Below, in pieces: positions 1 to 5,606 of a stretch of DNA of 6,491 nt (positions within the stretch are counted from its first letter, which is position 1; each line of letters opens with the position of its first letter). A program made the translations under genes and the position numbers. The stretch is from an uncultured Alphaproteobacteria bacterium (GTDB taxonomy: Bacteria > Pseudomonadota > Alphaproteobacteria > Caulobacterales > Caulobacteraceae): positions 1 to 6,491 of the forward strand of contig CAIYSH010000105.1 of NCBI GenBank assembly GCA_903928755.1, in the 5' to 3' direction. Below the pieces are notes generated by a model that worked only from the letters and a program-made list of their open reading frames with translations, searched no databases and was not told where the DNA came from.

Positions 1-65
1 TCGTCGGCCAGGTGGTCGTAAAATCGCGCCTCAATGATAAGGATACGGGTCTTGTCGGCAAGCAT
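1..65 (-). CDS. ribH: 6,7-dimethyl-8-ribityllumazine synthase, N-terminal fragment
   Basis: Partial gene: only the first 21 codons and two bases lie in the window, and it continues past base 1. It reads M-L-A-D-K-T-R-I-L-I-I-E-A-R-F-Y and then D-H-L-A-D. This matches the first beta strand of lumazine synthase, where the (I/V)-(I/V)-E-(A/S)-R-F-Y segment precedes the substrate-binding aromatic residue. The family condenses 5-amino-6-ribitylamino-uracil with 3,4-dihydroxy-2-butanone 4-phosphate to make lumazine, the substrate of the RibE enzyme encoded just upstream. The ATG is preceded by AGGA (plus-strand bases 74-77), eight bases away. The gap after the ribE stop is 27 bases, so co-transcription with ribE is likely. 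The identification rests on a short stretch plus strong context. Confidence 0.88.
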   Translation of the reverse strand, partial: MLADKTRILIIEARFYDHLAD

Positions 66-92
66 AGGTCAGGTCCTGTCAGAGTCAGTGCT

Positions 93-683
93 TTAGGCGG
101 TTTCACGCCAGCGCGCGAGATACCGCGCAAGCATATCGATCTCCAGATTGACTCGGATCCCCACTGCAAGGCCTCCCAGGGTCGTCACATCCCAGGTATG
201 GGGGATCAGATTGACCCCGAAAACATCATCGTCGATCGTGTTGACCGTCAGCGAGACCCCATCAACGGTGATGGAACCCTTGGCAGCAACAAGCCGGTGC
301 AGCGGCCGCGGGACACGGATGTCAACCCTGTGAGAGCCCCCTTCACTGGCCACTGAGATGACCTCGCCAACGCCATCCACGTGCCCTGATACGATATGGC
401 CGCCCAGTTCATCGCCAACCCTGGCCGCGCGCTCGAGGTTGACCCTGCGACCAACCTGCCAATCCGAAAGCGTGGTCAGAGACAGGGTTTCATTGGAAAC
501 TTCAACGGCGAACCAGCCGGGGGCCTTGTCGACTATGGTCAGACAGCAGCCGGCATGGCTCACCGATGCCCCGATGTCCAGAGTGTCAACATCATAGGCG
601 GTTTCAATCTCGAACCGCATATCCCGGTTTGTCTGGGCCACAGCCCGAACCCGGCCAACATCTGTCACGATCCCCGTAAACAT
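93..683 (-). CDS. ribE: riboflavin synthase, alpha chain
   Basis: Complete 196-residue protein, close to the usual family length of about 200. Riboflavin synthase dismutates two 6,7-dimethyl-8-ribityllumazine molecules into riboflavin and 5-amino-6-ribitylamino-uracil in the cytosol; family members act as trimers. The protein shows the internal duplication of two lumazine-binding barrels, about residues 1-96 and 97-187. The N-terminal M-F-T-G-I-V signature includes the conserved Phe2. G-x-S-V-S-H-x-G-C-C-L-T at 38-49 carries the conserved Cys pair (46-47). The second barrel has G-G-H-I-V-S-G-H-V-D-G at 94-104, D-G-V-S-L-T-V-N at 141-148, and N-L-I-P-H-T at 158-163. The start codon directly abuts the TAG stop of the upstream ribD-like gene (TAGATG), and a strong GAGAGGA ribosome binding site (plus-strand 689-695) lies inside that gene. 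Translational coupling is therefore likely. ribH follows after 27 bases. Some nomenclatures call this gene ribC. Confidence 0.97.
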   Translation of the reverse strand: MFTGIVTDVGRVRAVAQTNRDMRFEIETAYDVDTLDIGASVSHAGCCLTIVDKAPGWFAVEVSNETLSLTTLSDWQVGRRVNLERAARVGDELGGHIVSGHVDGVGEVISVASEGGSHRVDIRVPRPLHRLVAAKGSITVDGVSLTVNTIDDDVFGVNLIPHTWDVTTLGGLAVGIRVNLEIDMLARYLARWRETA

Positions 684-1331
684 CTATATCCTCTCATAAC
701 GTTCCCAGGCGTCGTCACCCAGGATCTCGATTCTGGTTCGACGAAAGCGCGGCACCCCTGCCAGGCTTGCCGATTGAAGCAGCCCGACCGCTGGTCTTCC
801 ATCCTGCCCGAGCAGTATGGGTGAGCGGAACCACTCTAGTGCATCCACGCGCCCTTCCCGAAGAAAGCTTGCAGCAACCTGACCGCCCCCTTCGAGAAAG
901 AGCCGCCGAAGGCCCAGTCCTGCCAGGGCAGAAACAACATCACCGGGAGCAGGATAGCCCGCCTCGGCAAGCTGCAGAACCACCACCCCGAGATCCGTCA
1001 ACTCCGATCGGGGCGGTGTGCAGGAAACCACCAAGGTCGGCGTCTCCCTTGCGGACCGGACCAGTCTGGATGTCACGGGCAACCGCTGTCTGGAATCGAG
1101 AACGACCCGGAAAGGTTGTTTTCCTGCGTAGTCCTCCATCCTGACCGTCAGTTCAGGGTCGTCAGCCAGTGCGGTCTCTATTCCAATCAGGACCGCATCG
1201 TGCTCCGCCCTGAGCCTGTGAACCGCAGACCGGGCCAAAGGCCCCGTGATCCATCGGCTTTCACCCGAGGCCGTCGCGATCCGGCCGTCCAGTGACGTCG
1301 CCAGCTTCAGGGTGAGCTGACTAACGCTCAT
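684..1331 (-). CDS. RibD-type reductase, single domain (5-amino-6-(5-phosphoribosylamino)uracil reductase), no deaminase domain
   Basis: A 215-residue protein equivalent only to the C-terminal reductase half of RibD; bifunctional RibD proteins are about 360-380 residues. This domain uses NADPH to reduce the ribosyl group of 5-amino-6-ribosylamino-uracil phosphate in riboflavin synthesis. Seen motifs are K-L-A-T-S-L-D-G-R (9-17), S-G-E-S-R-W-I-T-G (22-30), D-A-V-L-I-G-I-E-T-A-L-A-D-D-P (45-59), V-V-L-D-S (76-80), the E-G-G-G loop (147-150) and P-I-L-L-G-x-D-G-R-P (171-180). The zinc-deaminase motifs (H-A-E, P-C-x-x-C) are absent. An in-frame TAG two codons before the ATG rules out an N-terminal extension. 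The start overlaps the end of nrdR by 11 bases, with a GAAGG ribosome binding site at plus-strand 1340-1344. The stop abuts ribE. Function in riboflavin synthesis is inferred from motifs and operon position; I withhold the symbol ribD because half of that enzyme is missing. Confidence 0.9.
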   Translation of the reverse strand: MSVSQLTLKLATSLDGRIATASGESRWITGPLARSAVHRLRAEHDAVLIGIETALADDPELTVRMEDYAGKQPFRVVLDSRQRLPVTSRLVRSARETPTLVVSCTPPRSELTDLGVVVLQLAEAGYPAPGDVVSALAGLGLRRLFLEGGGQVAASFLREGRVDALEWFRSPILLGQDGRPAVGLLQSASLAGVPRFRRTRIEILGDDAWERYERI

Positions 1332-1794
1332 CCTCTACGCCTTCGTTCAAGCCTTCCTGACCGAGGAAGGTCGCGAACTCACCGGCCTCCCGGAAATCGC
1401 GGTAGACCGAGGCGTAACGGACATAGGCGACATCATCGAGGGCCTTGAGCTGCTTCATGACCATTTCGCCGACCACAGAAGACGGCAGCTCGGTTTCGCC
1501 AAGGCTTTCCAGCTGACGGACGATGATCGAGATCATACGCTCAATCCGATCCGGTTCGATGGGGCGCTTCCGGGTGGCAATGGCAATGGAACGGGCCAGC
1601 TTGTCGCGCTCGAAAGGGGTCCGCCGACCTGATCGCTTCAGGATCGTAAGTTCCCGCAGTTGCACGCGCTCGAACGTCGTAAAACGCCCTTCGCATTCGG
1701 GACACATACGTCGACGCCGAATGGCCGCGCCATCCTCTGACGGGCGACTGTCCTTCACCTGACTTTCGGCGTGGCCGCAAAATGGGCACCGCAT
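1321..1794 (-). CDS. nrdR: transcriptional repressor NrdR
   Basis: Complete 157-residue NrdR, a typical length. NrdR is a nucleotide-sensing repressor of ribonucleotide reductase operons. It reads ATP/dATP through an ATP-cone and binds paired NrdR boxes in nrd promoters. The N-terminal zinc ribbon is visible as M-R-C-P-F-C (Cys3, Cys6) and M-C-P-E-C (Cys31, Cys34), followed by G-R-R-F/T-type basic residues and R-F-T-T-F-E (37-42). The ATP-cone spans about residues 49-139 and ends in the characteristic V-Y-R-D-F motif (130-134). The start has a GAGAGGG ribosome binding site (plus-strand 1802-1808). The gene lies 40 bases after the glyA stop, and its last codons overlap the start of the reductase gene, giving the common glyA-nrdR-rib arrangement. 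I saw no NrdR box in the window, so the regulated nrd genes are presumably elsewhere. Confidence 0.97.
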   Translation of the reverse strand: MRCPFCGHAESQVKDSRPSEDGAAIRRRRMCPECEGRFTTFERVQLRELTILKRSGRRTPFERDKLARSIAIATRKRPIEPDRIERMISIIVRQLESLGETELPSSVVGEMVMKQLKALDDVAYVRYASVYRDFREAGEFATFLGQEGLNEGVEDER

Positions 1795-1834
1795 GATCCA
1801 GCCCTCTCAGCCAATCCAGACCCTATTAGAAGGA

Positions 1835-3130
1835 TTAGCTGTAGATCGGGAAGCGTTTCGTCAAGGAGGCGACCTCTGAACGCACCTTGGCCTCAATGGC
1901 AGAATTGTCACCGCCCGCTGCGACACCATCGAGAACCTCACCGATCCACTTGCCCACCTGCACGAATTCAGCGGTCCCGAACCCGCGGGTCGTACCTGCA
2001 GGCGTCCCGACCCGCAGGCCCGAAGTCTGCATGGGAGGGAGAGGATCGAAGGGAATGCCGTTCTTGTTCGTCGTGATCCCCGCACGCTCCAGGGCGATCT
2101 CGGCGTCGGCACCCGAAACCCCCTTGGGCGTCAGGTCTACCAGCATGAGATGGCTGTCGGTCCCGTTTGAGACAATCTTGAAGCCGCAGGTCTGCAGGCT
2201 GTCTGCCAGGGCACGGGCGTTTTCGATAACCTGGTGAGCATAGGCCTTGAATTCAGGGCGCAGGGCCTCCCCGAAAGCCACGGCCTTGGCAGCGATGACA
2301 TGCATGAGCGGACCGCCCTGCAGTCCCGGAAAGACGGCGCTGTCGATTTTCTTGGCCAGCTTCTTGTCATTGGTCAGGATCAGGCCACCGCGGGGACCCC
2401 GCAGGGTCTTGTGGGTCGTCGTCGTGACGATGTGTGCATGCGGGAAGGGATTGGGGTAAGCGCCGCCCGCAACCAGACCGGCATAGTGGGCAATGTCGAC
2501 CATCAGCAGGGCACCGACACTGTCGGCGATCTCACGGAATCGACCGAAATCGATATGACGTGAATAGGCTGATCCCCCGGCAATGACCACTTTTGGCTTT
2601 TCCGCCAGGGCCACTTCAGCCGCCTGGTCATAGTCAATAAGGTGGTCCTGCTGTCGCACCGCATAGGCCACTGGCCGGAACCACTTGCCCGACTGGTTGA
2701 CACTCTTGCCGTGTGTCAGGTGGCCGCCAGCTGCCAGGTCCATGCCCATGAAGGTGTCGCCGGGCTTCATGGTCGCCATGAAGACCGCCTGGTTGGCCTG
2801 ACTACCTGAGTGCGGCTGTACGTTTGCAAACTCGCAACCGAAAAGTCGCTTTGCCCGCTCAATGGCGATCTCTTCTGCGATGTCAACCACTTCACAGCCG
2901 CCATAATAGCGTTTGCCGGGATACCCTTCGGCGTATTTGTTGGTCAGGATCGAGCCTTGGGCCTCGAGCACCGCCCTGGAGACGATATTTTCCGAAGCGA
3001 TCAGTTCGATCTGGTCCTGCTGACGCACTTTTTCACGCTTCAGGACGTCAAAGATATCGCGGTCAGTATCCTCAACACCCGAACCGAAGAAGGCGTCAGA
3101 GACTTTGGCGGTTGCAGCCTGAGTTGTCAT
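1835..3130 (-). CDS. glyA: serine hydroxymethyltransferase
   Basis: Complete 431-residue PLP enzyme of the usual length. It interconverts serine plus tetrahydrofolate with glycine plus 5,10-methylene-tetrahydrofolate, supplying glycine and one-carbon units in the cytosol. Key motifs are I-E-L-I-A-S-E-N (41-48), the Y-x-E-G-Y-P-G-x-R-Y-Y-G-G segment (66-78), V-D-I-A-H-Y-A-G-L (211-219) with the PLP-contacting Asp212 and His215, and T-T-T-T-H-K-T-L-R-G-P-R-G-G (236-249) with the Schiff-base Lys241. F-P-G-L-Q-G-G-P (267-274) and S-G-L-R-V-G (370-375), carrying the carboxylate-binding Arg, are also present. The start is the only plausible Met, but only a weak GAAAG-like ribosome binding site precedes it. 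nrdR follows after 40 bases. The upstream neighbour is hemA, whose product consumes glycine. Assignment is secure. Confidence 0.98.
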   Translation of the reverse strand: MTTQAATAKVSDAFFGSGVEDTDRDIFDVLKREKVRQQDQIELIASENIVSRAVLEAQGSILTNKYAEGYPGKRYYGGCEVVDIAEEIAIERAKRLFGCEFANVQPHSGSQANQAVFMATMKPGDTFMGMDLAAGGHLTHGKSVNQSGKWFRPVAYAVRQQDHLIDYDQAAEVALAEKPKVVIAGGSAYSRHIDFGRFREIADSVGALLMVDIAHYAGLVAGGAYPNPFPHAHIVTTTTHKTLRGPRGGLILTNDKKLAKKIDSAVFPGLQGGPLMHVIAAKAVAFGEALRPEFKAYAHQVIENARALADSLQTCGFKIVSNGTDSHLMLVDLTPKGVSGADAEIALERAGITTNKNGIPFDPLPPMQTSGLRVGTPAGTTRGFGTAEFVQVGKWIGEVLDGVAAGGDNSAIEAKVRSEVASLTKRFPIYS

Positions 3131-3155
3131 GGCAATGAACTTTCGAGAATCGGGG

Positions 3156-3168
3156 CGCGCTCTGCGCG
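3156..3168 (-). repeat. small perfect hairpin in the glyA leader
   Basis: A 5-bp perfect inverted repeat (CGCGC, 3-base loop, GCGCG) lies 26 bases upstream of the glyA start. It is very G+C-rich, so it would be stable for its size. In G+C-rich DNA such short hairpins arise by chance, and no function can be assigned. Confidence 0.3.
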
Positions 3169-3217
3169 GGTGTCTAAACCCATCTCAGATGCATACCAAA
3201 TGCCGGGAAGATGTGCG

Positions 3218-3246
3218 GAATTAGCGAAACGGCGACCGAGGCGCAA
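3218..3246 (-). promoter_or_regulatory. candidate sigma-70-type promoter for glyA
   Basis: On the minus strand TTGCGC (3246-3241) and TAATTC (3223-3218) are separated by exactly 17 bases. Both are partial matches to TTGACA and TATAAT. Transcription would start near 3211 and give a leader of about 80 bases that includes the small hairpin at 3156-3168. The match is modest and could be chance; glyA could also be read through from hemA. Confidence 0.35.
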
Positions 3247-3331
3247 CCTTGATCGCCCGGGCACCGACGAAGTCCCGACCCGTTGATGAATTTTGACGCG
3301 CTGAGCCGTGCTGAAGCTGCGAAATCCCCAA

Positions 3332-4558
3332 TCAGGCAGCGTAGCCGCCGACCCGCTTGATATTGCAGTGCGCCCAGAGCTTTTCCAGCGCCTCGGCCAG
3401 GTCATCCATCATTTCATCCGTATGGGCCGGTGACGGGGTGAACCGCAGGCGTTCGGTGCCGCGGGGCACGGTCGGATAATTGATGGGTTGAACATAGATT
3501 CCGTAGTCACTGAGCAGGATATCCGAGATCAACTTGCAGTGCACGGGGTCGCCGACCTCCACCGGAACAATGTGACTGACCGAAGGCATGACCGGAAGAC
3601 CTGCCTTCAAAAGTCGAGCCTTGAGCCTGGCCGCACGCTCCTGATGTGCCTGGCGAACCTCATCGTGTTCCTTGAGATAGCGGATTGATGCGACCGCACC
3701 TGCAGCCAGGGCTGGCGGAATGGAGGTGGTGAAAATGAACCCGTCAGCGAAACTGCGGATCGCATCGACGATGACTGCATCTGCCGCAATATAGCCGCCC
3801 ATGACGCCAAAGGCCTTGCCGAGGGTGCCCTCGACAATGTCGATGTCGGCCATGACGCCGTCCCGCTCGGCAACACCAGCACCACGCGGGCCATACATGC
3901 CCACGGCGTGGACTTCGTCGAGATAGGTCATCGCCCCGTATTTCTTGGCCAGAGCGACCGTTCCGGCCATGTCGGCAATATCGCCATCCATGGAATAGAC
4001 GCTTTCAAATGCAATGCACTTGGGCGCTGCAGGGTCGGCGGCAGCCAGCAGGTCTTCCAGGTGGCCGAGATCATTGTGGCGGAAAATCTGCCGCAGGCCA
4101 CGGCCGTTACGAATGCCTGAAATCATCGAATTGTGATTCAGCTCGTCGGAAAACACGATCAGCCCTGGCAGGATCTTGTAGAGCGTCGAGAGCGAAGCGT
4201 CGTTCGAGACATAGCCTGAGGTAAACAGCAGGGCGGCCTCCTTCTGATGGAGGTCTGCAAGTTCGCGCTCGAGTTCGACATGATAATGGGTTGTGCCGGA
4301 AATATTCCGCGTTCCGCCTGACCCTGCGCCTGCGTCTTCGATCGCCTGGTGCATGGCATCGAGCACAACGGGGTTTTGCCCCTGGCCCAGATAGTCATTG
4401 GAACACCACACGACCACGTCGGCCTGCGACCCATCATCCTGGGTCCAGGTCGCCTTGGGGAATTGCCCACGATGGCGCTTCAGGTCGGCAAAAACCCGAT
4501 AACGCCCCTCCTGGTGAACCCGTTCCAGGGCAACTTCAAACGCGGCCTTGTAATCCAT
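3332..4558 (-). CDS. hemA: 5-aminolevulinate synthase (C4/Shemin pathway)
   Basis: PLP enzyme condensing glycine with succinyl-CoA to 5-aminolevulinate, the committed step of tetrapyrrole synthesis in alphaproteobacteria. From the ATG at 4558 the protein is 408 residues and begins M-D-Y-K-A-A-F, like characterised alphaproteobacterial enzymes. Motifs include E-G-R-Y-R-V-F (17-23), C-S-N-D-Y-L-G (52-58), the glycine-rich G-A-G-S-G-G-T-R-N-I-S-G (77-88), E-S-V-Y-S-M-D-G-D (185-193), Y-L-D-E-V-H-A-V-G (212-220) with Asp214 and His217, and T-L-G-K-A-F-G (245-251) with PLP Lys248. To my recollection that is the same number as in Rhodobacter capsulatus ALAS, which favours this start. An in-frame GTG at 4582 would add eight residues; it has AAGGA 12 bases upstream, whereas the ATG has no clear ribosome binding site, so the start is not settled. 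The reaction links the gene to neighbouring glyA. It is not the glutamyl-tRNA reductase also named hemA. Confidence 0.97.
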   Translation of the reverse strand: MDYKAAFEVALERVHQEGRYRVFADLKRHRGQFPKATWTQDDGSQADVVVWCSNDYLGQGQNPVVLDAMHQAIEDAGAGSGGTRNISGTTHYHVELERELADLHQKEAALLFTSGYVSNDASLSTLYKILPGLIVFSDELNHNSMISGIRNGRGLRQIFRHNDLGHLEDLLAAADPAAPKCIAFESVYSMDGDIADMAGTVALAKKYGAMTYLDEVHAVGMYGPRGAGVAERDGVMADIDIVEGTLGKAFGVMGGYIAADAVIVDAIRSFADGFIFTTSIPPALAAGAVASIRYLKEHDEVRQAHQERAARLKARLLKAGLPVMPSVSHIVPVEVGDPVHCKLISDILLSDYGIYVQPINYPTVPRGTERLRFTPSPAHTDEMMDDLAEALEKLWAHCNIKRVGGYAA

Positions 4559-4623
4559 GGCTTTCAACGCCGACTTCGACACCAGAACGCCTGGTCCTTC
4601 GCCGGTTCCCTTGCTTGACGGGG

Positions 4624-4652
4624 CTTATCGCGCCGACCGAGCCGGATGTCTA
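4624..4652 (-). promoter_or_regulatory. candidate sigma-70-type promoter for hemA
   Basis: On the minus strand TAGACA (4652-4647, five of six matches to TTGACA) and GATAAG (4629-4624, four of six matches to TATAAT) are separated by 17 bases, the optimal spacing. A start near 4617 would give a leader of about 58 bases to the ATG at 4558, or about 34 to the GTG at 4582. Position and spacing make this the best promoter candidate in the window. Confidence 0.55.
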
Positions 4653-4673
4653 CAATCTGATGGAGACGCTCGG
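4637..4673. repeat. imperfect inverted repeat overlapping the hemA -35 region
   Basis: The outer arms CCGAGC (4637-4642) and GCTCGG (4668-4673) are perfect complements. Inner arms GTCT (4648-4651) and AGAC (4664-4667) continue the pairing, with a five-base bulge on one side only. The inner arm coincides with the proposed -35 hexamer. It could be an operator, a hairpin at the end of the upstream transcript, or chance. Confidence 0.4.
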
Positions 4674-4708
4674 CTACTCCGTAAAATTACTGAGGCTCGA
4701 CCTGCCCG

Positions 4709-5593
4709 TCAGATCTCGCCTCGCAGCATCTGCAGAATGGCGGAAAAATCCCGCCCTCCTCCGCCCAACCGGTCATAGAGCGCATAGATGGCTTGGGCCT
4801 GCGCCCCGAGGGGTGTGGACGCGCCCGCTTTTGCTGCGGCCTCCTGAGCGAGTTTGAGGTCCTTGAGCATCATGGCCGTCGCAAACCCGCCTTCATAGTT
4901 ACGGTTGGAAGGCGCTGTGTCCACAAGCCCCGGCCAGGGGGCATAGCTGGTCAGGGACCAGCATTGTCCCGAGGACCTGGACGCGATTTCAAAGAACCTC
5001 TCCGGCGCGAGGTCCAGCTTTTCGGCAAGGGCAAAGGCTTCACACACCCCGATCATGGATATGCCCAGCAACATATTGTTGCAGATTTTTGCAGCCTGAC
5101 CTGCGCCATGTTCGCCGGCCCGGATAGTGACCCGTGACATGGGCGCAAGGGCCTGTTCGATATCTGCGAAGTCCGTTTCGCGGCATCCAACCATGAAGGC
5201 CAGGGTTCCGGCCTCGGCACCGGCCGTGCCCCCTGAAACCGGGGCATCGGCAAACCGGAAACCCTTGGACTCTGCCTGACCTGCCACGGCGCGCGCACTC
5301 TCCACATCAATTGTCGAGGCATCAATGAGCAAGGCCCCCGGTTCAGCATGCGGAAGAACCTGGTCGGCATAGACGGCCCTGACATGCTGTCCCGCAGGAA
5401 GCATGGTGACGATGATCTCGGCGTTCCGCACGGCTTCCGCTGCCGAGGCGGCTCCAACACATCCCTGGCCGACGGCCCTGCTCAAAGCCGCTTCTGACAG
5501 ATCAAAGGCAAGGACCGTATGCCCGGCTCTTACCTGATTGGCCGCCATGCCGGCACCCATATTACCAAGGCCGATGAAGGCAATCCGGCTCAC
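4709..5593 (-). CDS. mmsB: 3-hydroxyisobutyrate dehydrogenase family enzyme (MmsB-like)
   Basis: A 294-residue NAD(P)-dependent beta-hydroxyacid dehydrogenase, typical family length. MmsB oxidises 3-hydroxyisobutyrate to methylmalonate semialdehyde in valine breakdown. The N-terminal Rossmann fold shows I-G-L-G-N-M-G (7-13, dinucleotide binding). The substrate motif D-A-P-V-S-G-G lies at 116-122, and G-x-G-Q-A-A-K-I-C-N-N (163-173) carries the catalytic Lys169 and a conserved Asn. The C-terminal helical domain has K-D-L-K-L-A (244-249). The segment around 205-237 (S-S-G-Q-C-W-S, P-S-N-R-N-Y-E-G-G-F) resembles true HIBADH more than tartronate semialdehyde reductase, but the substrate is not proven. 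The start is GTG at 5593: the Rossmann fold begins there, and TGAGGG lies seven bases upstream. The longer open frame to 5866 is overlap with the gene above. Ten bases separate the two genes, so they are probably co-transcribed. Confidence 0.9.
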   Translation of the reverse strand: MSRIAFIGLGNMGAGMAANQVRAGHTVLAFDLSEAALSRAVGQGCVGAASAAEAVRNAEIIVTMLPAGQHVRAVYADQVLPHAEPGALLIDASTIDVESARAVAGQAESKGFRFADAPVSGGTAGAEAGTLAFMVGCRETDFADIEQALAPMSRVTIRAGEHGAGQAAKICNNMLLGISMIGVCEAFALAEKLDLAPERFFEIASRSSGQCWSLTSYAPWPGLVDTAPSNRNYEGGFATAMMLKDLKLAQEAAAKAGASTPLGAQAQAIYALYDRLGGGGRDFSAILQMLRGEI

Positions 5594-5600
5594 GGCTCTA

Positions 5601-5606
5601 CCCTCA
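5601..5606 (-). promoter_or_regulatory. ribosome binding site of the dehydrogenase, overlapping the preceding stop codon
   Basis: TGAGGG on the minus strand, seven bases before the GTG at 5593. Its first three bases are the TGA stop of the methyltransferase-like gene. It fixes the unusual GTG start and suggests translational coupling of the pair. Confidence 0.75.

Larger units (their letters stand above)
3131..3331. other. hemA-glyA intergenic region
   Basis: This 201-base gap separates the hemA stop from the glyA start, and no convincing reading frame is seen. It holds a weak promoter candidate for glyA (3218-3246), an 8-bp GCCCGGGC palindrome (3255-3262), and a small CGCGC-TCT-GCGCG hairpin (3156-3168) that would fall in the glyA leader. 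No hairpin followed by a T-run on the minus strand is visible, so I cannot place a hemA terminator. I do not recognise a known riboswitch. Confidence 0.5.
4559..4708. other. intergenic region between the dehydrogenase gene and hemA
   Basis: A 150-base gap upstream of hemA. It contains a well-spaced promoter candidate (4624-4652) and an imperfect inverted repeat (4637-4673) overlapping the -35 element. No T-run-backed terminator hairpin for the dehydrogenase gene is visible. No FNR-like TTGAT-N4-ATCAA box was found by eye, although such sites occur at some alphaproteobacterial hem genes. Confidence 0.5.

Noticed and set aside
396..824. 142-codon plus-strand open frame over ribE
   Set aside because: It is antisense to the conserved riboflavin synthase; no motif or ribosome binding site supports it.
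2810..3286. 158-codon plus-strand open frame over the glyA 5' end and the intergenic region
   Set aside because: Most of it mirrors the conserved glyA N terminus, and the protein has no recognisable domain.
3131..3331. Riboswitch in the glyA leader
   Set aside because: I found only short G+C-rich hairpins and no recognisable conserved core of a glycine, SAM or tetrahydrofolate riboswitch.
4291..4857. 188-codon plus-strand open frame across the hemA 5' end and the intergenic region
   Set aside because: It lies antisense to hemA and the dehydrogenase, has a low-complexity Arg/Pro-rich composition typical of a shadow frame in G+C-rich DNA, and shows no domain.
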